A stretch of DNA of 64,000 nt from Zygaena filipendulae. Taxonomy: Eukaryota; Arthropoda; Insecta; Lepidoptera; Zygaenidae. Below are positions 54,791-64,000 of the stretch, one piece after another (within the stretch, counting starts at the first letter, position 1; the number at the start of each line of letters is the position of its first letter). Under the pieces are notes generated by a model that did not search any database, was not told the origin of the DNA, and worked only from the letters and a program-made list of their open reading frames with translations. Both the position numbers and the translations under genes were made by a program. Location: the NCBI GenBank assembly GCA_907165275.2, contig OU015653.1, positions 2,944,001 through 3,008,000 on the forward strand. Direction: 5' to 3'.

Positions 54791-55935
54791 TCAACCCTCT
54801 CGGTTTGCAAGGTGTCATTGTTGGAGGAATTGTTATCTTTCCATCCGATATTAACATCCGCGATTCGAGATGCTCGATAGCTAATAATACAGTCATTGTT
54901 TATTATTTAGACAATAATATAATATTATTTAATAAAAAAAATAATTAAATGTTTGTTCGTAATGGATAAAGTCAAAAACCACTTAGCCAATTTTAAAAAT
55001 TCCTTCACTTATAAGAACCTGAGTGACATAAGTTACTTTTTATACCGGAATTCCAACGGGGACTTTGAAATTAACGCGTTTGGAACCGTGGGGGATCTAC
55101 TAAGACAAAAGTTTTCATCAAAACCTTCATACAGTACAGTTTGGTTGATAAAACTCTTTACCAATCAAACTGTACCTTTACCTTTAATTATTATTAAAAA
55201 AAATGCTTTTATATTTATATTTGCTGATTGTAGTTGAACTGTAAATGTATTGTATCTACTTAGATAAAAGTATTGAAACTGTTGTTGTTTTCCAAACGGT
55301 ATTATATTATAATTAAGTGAATAATTGTTATTGAACTTACTTCTAAATGTTTAAGTTTATATGATGTAATGGTAATAATAATGGCTTTTGTTGTCCTTAA
55401 TAAATAAAATGAAAAATGGCTTTCAATTCAATCAATTAATTTTGTTTATAATATGTGGCATTGTAACACTAAAGTTTCACTACTACTAATAACAGCACCC
55501 GACTTTATAGAGTTCATTTTTTTATAAGTACATCTCTTATACTATAAAAGAATAAATGATACATTACTTTCGTACTAAAACTATTTTGCAAGTAGTTGAC
55601 TGCATGCAAAGTGCCCTTTGATAACCGACTACCTACTCCTAAACGATATCGGCCATGTTATCTTTTGTTATAGATTCAATCTTAGTAGGTACGGTCCCGG
55701 AATTCGTGGGGTCACCGGGGTAAATAAGCTGAGACATAATATTGATATTATAATTTGTTCAAAACGACATTATTGTCTTTGGTTTTGCTAAAAATTATTC
55801 TGCGTAAATAATGATGAAACTTTTAGAATTCATTTGCCAGTTTTAGTGTTTAAAATAGGTTTTTTTAATAAACAAAGCAGAATACAACTTTTATTCCAGT
55901 CAGTTATATTTTTTTGTTAATAATCACAAGGTATA

Positions 55936-56160
55936 TCCTACTAATATTATAAACGCGAAAGTTTGTAAGTAAGTATGGATGGATGGATGGGCGGATGGAT
56001 GTTTGTTATTCTTTCACCCAAAAACTACTGGATGGATTTAAATGAAACCTTACAATAATATAGCTTATACATCATATAGGGACACATAGGCTACTTTTTA
56101 TTCCGGAATTCCCGCGGGAACTCTAAAATTAACGCGGGTAAAACCGCGGGGCACAACTAG
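55936..56160 (+). mobile_element. Helitron-like element, full length
   Basis: A then TCCTACTAATATTATAAACG; 3' GCGGGTAAAACCGCGGGGCA-CAACTAG then T. Confidence 0.87.
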
Positions 56161-58050
56161 TCATTCATATACTTTGTTTAATTACAATAGGTTAATGGAA
56201 AAGGAAGTTATGGCTACTTAAAAATAAAAATAAATATTAAAACACTGAGCACGATAGTGACGGCAGCGCAATTACAAACACCAAATGGGCAGAGCAGCGG
56301 GCGTGAACTAGTCAAATAAAAGGAAATAACATGACTACCTAATAAATGTCACACGAAAAAGAATTATAGAAGATTGTAAGTCTCGTAGATCTCAAACCAC
56401 GAGGGGTTGAAATAAAATAAAATAGGGGAGAACTTTAAATAACACCGTGAAATATGGATGGAACTTGATAATATCGACGAAAAACTTTATTCACGCTTCT
56501 ACATTAACATTTTCTTACAAAATAGCAAAGGGGAGGCGCGAAACGACCACTAAAAACACTATACACGCCTGACCAGATTATCTTGATCTGTTTAGTTGTG
56601 CTGAACGAGCAGGCTTTGAAAACAAAAGTGGCGTATCGAAATCTTTTATAATGAGTTGCCGGAGGTCTTTTCCGATGGTCGCCCCGGGTCATTTTGCGTG
56701 TGTACCCCAATATTTTTCACAGCGGCCCCTATCTCGTCTGCTCTTGTGATATTGCATATCTCCAACAATAACAATCCAGTATCCACTGGGTAACATTTGA
56801 CCCTTGGCCTCTTGGCTTGTTGCGATTTTATTTTAAGAGGGAGGCGGAGTGTGATGCGTTTGGTTCCGTGAAAGATGACTTACACATAACTCATCTACCA
56901 TGAAACTAAGGCACAATGTGCTAAGTCTAGATGATCAGTCGTCTATTACTTTCTTGCTACCATCAATATGCTTGCTCTAGTAGAGCTAACTGAAATCGCT
57001 TTAGATAATGGCAATAAATTGGATGGTATGTGTTTGGTTCCACACACTTTGTTGTCACACTGAAAACATCACATCTTCAATAAACTTCCAATAAAGCTGG
57101 AACTGCATATGAGATAGCCGAAAAAACATAGGGTTCTCTTTCCGAACGTGAACACTAATTAGTGCCATTCTTCGTCGACACTTTTTGATTCGTGGAAACT
57201 TCCTGTATTACTCCTCTTCTTCTTCTTCTTTAATAATGGCGTCTATTATTAAAATTCAGCCAGTGACAATGTTTCGTAGTAAACAAAAATATACCTATCT
57301 TTTTCTACTTTTTGAATTATAGCGAAACGCTAATGACAATGTCATATTGATCCCCAAGTTAATCCATCGTTCTTTCAAAATCCAGTTTCCTGCACAGGGT
57401 TTAAAATAGATGCTCAAAGTTAACTTAAAAACTTTGACACGAGTTACGGCTTTCACCCTTTAACAACCATACTCCTCTTCAGATAAATACGAAGACACTG
57501 ATGAAGAAGTGACAGGAGACAAGAACTGACAGTCTTCTGGCACACACTGTCTAGCGAAAAAATTTTGCTCTATCTATAGTATCTATAGAATTTGAATAAA
57601 TGATTTGACTTTGACTAACAGATAAAAATTCAAATTCCTTCAAATCTGATAGTTCTTGCAAAACTTATTCCATTTTTGAACTTTTCTCAGGTTTGCCCTT
57701 GTCTAGGATTACAAAAAAACAAAAGTTTAGTGTCTATTGAAAAAAATCACCCCTTAATTTTGTAAGTACATTTTTTTATTGTGGTTTTTAAAAGTACACT
57801 GACATATTTGATTTTATTTTGGGGAGTAAGTTTATTCCTGCAATCGTCGGGATAAAGTTGATATCGATTCGATTCAACAGGGAATTTTAAACACGAAACA
57901 TTCTTTTGTGCTATCTTTATTACTATTGCTCACAGCATTTTATTAGCTTTCAGTCGAATTCTTTCAAGTCTGGTACTGTTCTATTGATTTCAAACCTTTA
58001 TTGTGATTTTCTTTAGGAACATAAAAACATAGTTTTTTATTTATAAAACA
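56161..58050. other. Intergenic, no gene seen
   Basis: AT-rich. GAATAAATGATTTGACTTTGAC near 57592 resembles an insect LINE 3' end. A TTCTTC microsatellite lies at about 57213-57231. Confidence 0.45.
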
Positions 58051-58245
58051 CTAGCTGTTCTCGCGGTTTCACCCGCGGTAATTTCGGAGTTCCCGCGGGA
58101 GTTTCAGGATAAACTATAGATATGAACCTTCCTCATGAATCACTCTATCTATTGGTGAAAAGCGCATAAAATCCGTTTAGTAGTTTTTGAGTTTATTGCG
58201 AACAGACAGCGGAGGCGACTTCATTTTATACTAGGTATATTAAGA
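58051..58245 (-). mobile_element. Helitron-like element (reverse)
   Basis: CTAGCTGTTCTCGCGGTTTC-ACCCGCGGTAATTTCGGAGT through AAATCCGTTTAGTAG to TTTTATACTAGG. A second degraded reverse unit lies at about 58420-58540. Confidence 0.72.
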
Positions 58246-58539
58246 TGAACAATAAAAAAAAGTTGTTTTCTTACAGGTTCCATTTTTAACAAAAATTTGG
58301 GACAACCCTTTGGTACTAGGAATAGTGTTGTTGGTGTCTTATTTGTTTTTTAACAATAAAACAAAACAAACTTTTTAGGTAACGCCAAAAAAACTACCTA
58401 GCTTATTGAGTAGGTACCAACTGTTCCCCGTAGTTTGACTAGCATTAATATTGCAGTTCCCGCAGAAATTTTGGGACGAAAAGTACCTTTTGTCCTTTTC
58501 TGTACCCCTGATAACTTGTATGCAAAATTTCATGATTTA

Positions 58540-60157
58540 ACTGCTTTAACTTTAATGTTTTAACTGAAACAGTAATATTAAATTGCCAATACTGGTTTTC
58601 TTTGAACTCGTTGTTTTTGCTGTTGTTAAAAAAACAAAGGCACATCTATTATAGTTTAGTTACGTATCCAAACAACTTGCCTTCATACCCAATATGGCGG
58701 GGATTCCCCTAGAGATTGGCGAAGCAAAATGTTTGTTCAGTGGAAGTGCTATTACTTTCCGTCGCGAAGGTATAACATATTTTTGTAATATGAAATTTGT
58801 GACCTTATTCCTTTTGTTTCAGTTGAGAAATAATATTTAAAACTATGCTACACAGTTTCCACACGAAACATTTCCGTGCTGAATATATCAAATGGAAAAG
58901 TTCTAATGAATAGAAGGCGGTTATCTTATGAATTACAACTTGTATTTTGTATTTAGTTCTAATACAAATATTAGTGTCATGAGTATAGTGTCTTAAAAGG
59001 ATGCCCATAACATCAATTTCACCCTCTATCTATCTACTAATGAATATAATATTTATATCCGTATATTTACCAAAGCCACGCCAGTGACGTCATCCAAGCA
59101 AAGTCAACCGCATGATAAAACCCTATACGTTTCGAGCATGGGGAAATAGAAGCGCAAACAATATTACGACAAAAGTGGTCGTGATTCAAAAAAATATCGC
59201 CTTTCGTTGTTTACGTTTACTGCGCTACTATTGTGTTACGAAATAGGTACTGAGTGTTGTTGTTTTTTTCGTTTTTGGCGTTCAGAAGCGCTTTTATATT
59301 TATTGAATTGAATAATTAATAGTGTCCATTTGCCGTTTGGCTCTATCTGATCTCCCTATTTGAAACGTCAAATGCTAAAAATTTTAAAGATGATTCAACT
59401 TTTATCTAGATGATAACGTTGGTTAACCTTTGAGCAAACTTAAATCCTTGATACTAATAGTGGGCAAGAAAAATATTAAGCTACAATTGTTAGATAAGCT
59501 TAGAAGATTGGTTTTTTGCACATCGCCGCGCGCCATGATAATTTAACGAGGCACTACGATTTCTGATATTTAACGAGATCACAATATCGATTCGAAACTC
59601 GTCCAAGACACTCCTTTTTACTTACAGTCAAATCCAGAATTAAGTGTATTATATGGTCACAAAAGTCGCCATATTGTATTAGGATTATAGAATTGAATTG
59701 ACAAAAATTGTTGCGTGACGTTGTGCAGTTTCACTTTTTGCGCGGGTCCCGGAGTACGCCAAATGATACTTTGTGCACTATTCTAGCTGTCAAGAACCAA
59801 ACGAATCAATTAAAAAAAACCGGCAGAAATTCTGAATAACTAAAATAACAGAAGCGTAACGTAACGTAACATAAGTGAGAACGTAGGTAACGTAACCTTT
59901 TTTTTCCTATACCGAACTGACAGTAGATAGGTACAGTAAATCAAAGATGTTTCACTTTAAAATGTGATTTGTCTGAGTATTGATTTACCGACATATAATA
60001 GAGGTGTATAAGGTGTTGTATAAAGTATACAAGTTTAAAGCTGCTGACGCGCCGCCAAATTAAATGTCATTTTCCCGCATGAGTCGAGGTACTGTACTTT
60101 TCTATTTAGTGTATTTGCTCTATGTAATGTATGCATGAAGTATCGAAGACACGTATA
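58540..60157. other. Intergenic, no gene seen
   Basis: Mostly unique. A short CGTAA-rich run (CGTAACGTAACGTAACATAA) sits at about 59855-59900. Confidence 0.45.
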
Positions 60158-60484
60158 AAGGTTCGTTTATATCTACAGACATTGAGCGTGCAAGACACGT
60201 TCCGTCGCAGACTAAATAATATTCTCCTATACAGTGCGTAATAACGTATTAACGTAGGCCGCGCAGACGCCGACAGACACAGGCTAGTATTTGAATAACG
60301 AATATTTTTGCATCGTGGTTCATTTTTGTTCGTGTCTATGATACATGCCGAGCAGGGTGAATAGAGCATCGGAACCGTGCAGACGTCTTTTGTAAATAAA
60401 CGGTGTCTTTTGGTTCTGCCCATATCTCTGCCCTGGACGTGTCTGGCACGCTCAATGTCTGTAGATATTATATAAACGGACCTT
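60158..60484. mobile_element. 327-bp element with ~45-bp inverted termini
   Basis: Left AAGGTTCGTTTATATCTACA-GACATTGAGCGTGCAAGACACG; right is its inverse with a 5-base gap and a few changes. The 105-codon minus ORF inside (60106-60423) extends past the end and resembles nothing known. Target duplication unclear. Confidence 0.75.
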
Positions 60485-60866
60485 AAGTCTCTCGTTTAAA
60501 ATTAAACTCTGTATAGCCTAGTTATAGATGGGCAATCAACCTCTCTATAAGCCTAGTGCATATGATAAGGTTACTATTCAAAGCGGGCAACTGTACCTCT
60601 ACATTGTTGCCGGATGTGTGCCGCGGGCGTCACGTGACCTCGGGCTTCCGACTACTATCCGCCAAAACTGACGTGCGATATCAACACCGACTCAACTGAA
60701 CCACCCTGCCTTCACCCTGTTAGTGCAAAGCAAACCACATGAAACGCCCAACAGAGTTCAATTTACATCGGCCAATGTTATAATTGAAAGGAAACGATCC
60801 ATCTGCAAAAGTAAATACATTGACAGTTTAATTTGTAAGCGAAATGTCTCATTTGATTTTGCAAAA

Positions 60867-61083
60867 TCCTATATACTAAATATAAACGCGAAAGTTTGTA
60901 AGAATGTATGGATGGATGGATGGATGTTTGTTACTCTTTCACGCAAAAACTACTGCATGGATTTAAATGAAACTTTACAATAATATAGCTTATACATTAG
61001 ATTAACACATAGGGTACTTTTTATCCCGGAATTCCTGCGGGAATTCTGAAATTAACGCGGGTGAAACCGCGGGGCACAACTAG
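60867..61083 (+). mobile_element. Helitron-like element, full length
   Basis: A then TCCTATATACTAAATATAAA; 3' GCGGGTGAAACCGCGGGGCA-CAACTAG then T. Confidence 0.85.
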
Positions 61084-61360
61084 TTATAAAATATAACAAA
61101 AAAAATATCATAATAATATTAATATTAATAATATTACATGTATCATGTGTTTTTCGTTTAGCATATATATAGCATTAACATATTTTAGACTGTCAGTCAG
61201 GTATTTTTGGTATGACCTATACTAAGAATAGATTATCACCTTAGCGATTTTAGCGTACCTACTCTGTGTAAATGTTTTATACTATTATTATGTTACAAGT
61301 CCCATTCTCTCATCGACATTTTTAGCATTAAAATTAAAAGCATAACAATTGGCTACTTGA

Positions 61361-61651
61361 CAAAAAATTTTTTTTTTGTCCGTCGTGTAGATTAGTAAAA
61401 AATATTGGACACGTATTTTTTCTTTTTTTACGTACTCAAAAAATAACAGAGATACATTGAGTTGAAATTTCGCGTGACGTCACAATTCAATGCGGTTTGT
61501 ATGGCGCTTATAATGAATATTGACGTCACGAGCCCCCCACCCTAAACTTTAATGCGCTTTATCTATGTTCATTTTCATTAAATTGAAAAAGCAAAAAATA
61601 CGTGTCTATTATTTTTTTATTTTCTAACTGACGGACTAATTAGAATTTTGA
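61361..61651 (+). mobile_element. 'GTCCGTC' MITE, most complete copy
   Basis: Left GTCCGTCGTGTAGATTAG and ATATTGGACACGTATTTTTT; right AAAATACGTGTCTATTATTT and CTAACTGACGGAC are long imperfect inverted repeats. Core CGCGTGACGTCAC. Confidence 0.75.
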
Positions 61652-62349
61652 TATTCAAACCTTGGAGAATACCCAATTTTAAACTTTGTTCTACCACGTA
61701 TGTATATTTCTGTAATCTATGTCATGAATTGGCACTTATAATAATTATTATTACTTTAATTAATTATAATTAATGATTACGCATTATTCGGAGGTTTCTG
61801 TCTCTGTGACCTATACCACCCGGTAACTTTAACTTTGTACCGCTGTTGGTGGCACATTAAAAATTAGATTTTTTAATAGTACCTAAACCTATTTGTATTA
61901 TAAAAAACTTAAACTTAAAATTTATTTAATTAAATTAATAATAATAGATAATATTTTATTCACATTGTTCACTTAATTAGGTGTTTATTGAAAGGATATA
62001 TTTTATCAGCAGAGAAGGAACAGTGAATAAATGTCTCGTAAGATTTTTTTGAGATGATAGTGTAAATTGCATAAAAGTCCGCTGCATAGTTTAGAAACAA
62101 GCAGCCCGAGGTGGGTAGCGAGCAGCGACTTTGTTTTGGATTCCGTTGCTGACGTTACAGCCCGTGTACCTATTCTAAGTTGATTACTCGCTCAGCAGAG
62201 CACAGTACTCGTTAGCGCTTTAGCATAATGCCTTCTGTTGACTCCAACAGCGGAATACCCGATTTACATATTATTTGAATTTCCTTTGTGGGCTAGTAAA
62301 TAACGAAATAGGTAGTACTTTTGTTTCTATCTATGTAGGTACCCATTAG
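61652..62349. other. Intergenic, no feature recognised
   Basis: AT-rich, with a slightly GC-richer block at 62100-62280 of unknown nature. Confidence 0.4.
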
Positions 62350-62536
62350 CCCTACTAATCTTATAAATGCGAAAGTAACTCTGTCTGTCTGTCTGTTACG
62401 CTTTCACGCCTTAACGGTTCAACCAATAATCATGATGCATACACATTGTCAGGAATACACAGAAGGGTACTTTTTCGCCAGGAATTCCTGCGGGAACTCC
62501 GAAATTAACGCGGGTGACACCACAGGGAACAGCTAG
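62350..62536 (+). mobile_element. Helitron-like element, (TCTG)n subfamily
   Basis: CCCTACTAATCTTATAAATG, TCTGTCTGTCTGTTACGCTT, and 3' ACGCGGGTGACACCACAGGG-AACAGCTAG. Confidence 0.8.
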
Positions 62537-62611
62537 CAAATAATACAATAACCTAACCGCTTCTTACAACTTGTTTAAATTGGTTATCCTAAGACATAAT
62601 TTGTATTACCT

Positions 62612-62770
62612 ACTATAGCTGTGCCCCGCGGTTTCGCCCACGTGAGTTTTTGGAATTCCCGCAGGAACATCAAAGTAGTCTAATTTACTTCATAAAACAT
62701 CAGCTAATTAACAGTAAAAGCCCCGTAAAAATCGGTCCAACCATTTCGGAGATTCAAGTGAATCTTGTTT
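62612..62770 (-). mobile_element. Helitron-like element (reverse), degraded
   Basis: CTATAGCTGTGCCCCGCGGT-TTCGCCCACGTGAG, then AAAATCGGTCCAACCATTTC. Confidence 0.6.
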
Positions 62771-63050
62771 ACAATTTTTATCACAAATTAAACTTTCTTT
62801 TTTGTGAGCTTCTTATAATGTAAGTGAATATTTTTGGTACAACCAGTAGATACTCTAGTTCCACAAATTAGGTGAATAGGTAAAAATTAATCGTGTAAAT
62901 ACTCATACAGCGCTTGAAGCTTAATTAATACTTATTTTAAATTTAAAACACACTAGAATAACATCACAAACAGATTTTTAAATACGAAAGACATGGAATT
63001 TCATACGCTTGCTAAAATATACGGCGTGATTTGAATCACAAAGTAGTAAT

Positions 63051-63370
63051 CTGGGGGCACGGCAGTGCCCCCGCCAAGTCGAGCAACAAAAGCGGCACGG
63101 CCGTACTATCCTTTTCTCGAAGCAATTCAGGCCATTTTCGACCCCCTATAACTTCGTTGTGGATAAAACTAGAAGCCTGATTTTTTAGTAAACAAGCAGG
63201 TATTGTATAAAGACGGTATAATTTAAATTTCATTCGATTTGAACCAGTAGTTTAAGAATTATAACTAGTCAAAGTTTCTTAATTTTGTAGGTCACTCACT
63301 CACTCACTGACCGATCATCAAAACTCTAAGGCACTTCTAGCAGACATAGAAGTTTGAAATTTAGAATACA
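63051..63370. repeat. 'GGGGGCACGGCAGTGCCCCC' hairpin repeat, copy 2
   Basis: The same terminal hairpin, GCCAAGTCGAGC and CACTCACTGACCGATCATCA order as 13168-13520. Confidence 0.65.
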
Positions 63371-63442
63371 ATTAGTGTTCATTGTATAAATCAAGGAAAA
63401 ATTGAAATATTTTGCAATTTCGGTCCAGTTTTCTAGATACAG

Positions 63443-63630
63443 CAACTGCATAAATAACTTTGTAATCCCATATAAATGTATGAAATTACAAAGTTACATA
63501 TGCAGTTATATGTACCAACTGCACAAATAACTTTGTAATCCCATATAAATGTATTGAATTACAAAGTTATATATGCAGTTATATGTACCAACTGCACAAA
63601 TAACTTCGTAATCCCATATAAATATATGAG
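63443..63630. repeat. 73-bp tandem array, each unit an inverted repeat
   Basis: CAACTGCA starts recur at 63443, 63516 and 63589. Each unit holds AACTTTGTAAT and its inverse ATTACAAAGTT, with AACTGCA and TGCAGTT outside. The third unit is cut off where a Helitron-like end begins. Confidence 0.88.
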
Positions 63631-63631
63631 A

Positions 63632-63950
63632 CTAGCTGTTCCCTGCGGTTTCACCCGCGTTAATTTTGGAGATCCCGCGGGAATCCAGAAATGCAAAGTA
63701 GTTAGTACCCTATATCCCTAGGTTTTCTTTACCCCTGACAACGTGCATGCAAAATTTCATGAGATTTCACCAGCGTTAATTTCGGAGATCCTTCGGGAAT
63801 TCCGAGATAAAATTACCCTAATCTGAATGCTCTAACGATTTTCATGAAATTTTGTATACAGGGGATATCGGGGGCCATAAATCGATCTAGCTAGGATTCA
63901 TTTCTGGAATTCCCGCGCGAACTCTGATATCAACGCGGGTGAATTAATTA
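63632..63950 (-). mobile_element. Helitron-like remnants (reverse) to the window edge
   Basis: CTAGCTGTTCCCTGCGGTTT-CACCCGCGTTAATTTTGGAG, then a second TTTCACCAGCGTTAATTTCG unit near 63764 and a forward-looking CGAACTCTGATATCAACGCG near 63920. Probably stacked insertions. Confidence 0.6.
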
Positions 63951-64000
63951 TTGCATACTACACGTTGTCAAGGGTACAGGAAAGGTCATAGGGTAGTAAG

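Noticed and set aside
63443..63630. CRISPR-like array
   Set aside because: Repeats are contiguous 73-bp tandem units without unique spacers, in a eukaryotic genome.

Overview
This is AT-rich insect DNA, most likely from a moth or butterfly. It holds several hallmark lepidopteran repeats: Helitron-like elements ending in CTAG with a GC-rich GGTGAAACCGCGG-type hairpin, tRNA-headed SINEs, and the 'CCGACTCGCACTTG.CCGGTTTTT' repeat class. It also carries one clearly eukaryotic multi-exon gene. There are no bacterial-style operons, no CRISPR arrays and no rRNA.

The only gene I can reconstruct is on the + strand and fills the left two thirds of the window. It encodes a Dpr-family (defective proboscis extension response) two-Ig-domain neuronal surface protein. 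Seven coding exons join in frame: 1336-1414, 27388-27623, 30896-31024, 31589-31682, 33018-33145, 33812-33980 and 38075-38178. They make 939 nt, that is 312 codons plus TGA. The product has a signal peptide, a low-complexity linker, Ig1 (C96-C162), Ig2 (C203-C262) and a short hydrophobic C-terminus that fits a GPI-anchor signal. A 5'UTR exon with three small upstream ORFs precedes the start codon. A 3'UTR is inferred to run to a poly(A) signal near 41.0 kb.

Layout. 1-1414: upstream DNA and first exon. 1415-27387: a 26-kb first intron packed with small transposons, including a 943-bp LTR miniature (TRIM) ending 144 bp before exon 2. 27388-38178: the Ig exons, whose introns carry Helitrons, two SINEs, a truncated LINE and nested MITEs. 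38179-~41020: probable 3'UTR, itself invaded by a Helitron and two MITEs. 41030-64000: no gene recognised. This last part holds scattered Helitrons, a TA-flanked 461-bp inverted-repeat element, a SINE, other inverted-repeat elements and, near the right edge, a tandem array of 73-bp hairpins.

The transposon record is the most informative part after the gene. Four ~235-bp copies of one MITE family each carry perfect 4-bp target duplications (ATAT, ATAG, ATTT, ACAT). Three ~237-bp foldback copies are almost entirely hairpin. Several elements are nested (Helitron in MITE, SINE in MITE, MITE in an older repeat), which gives relative ages.
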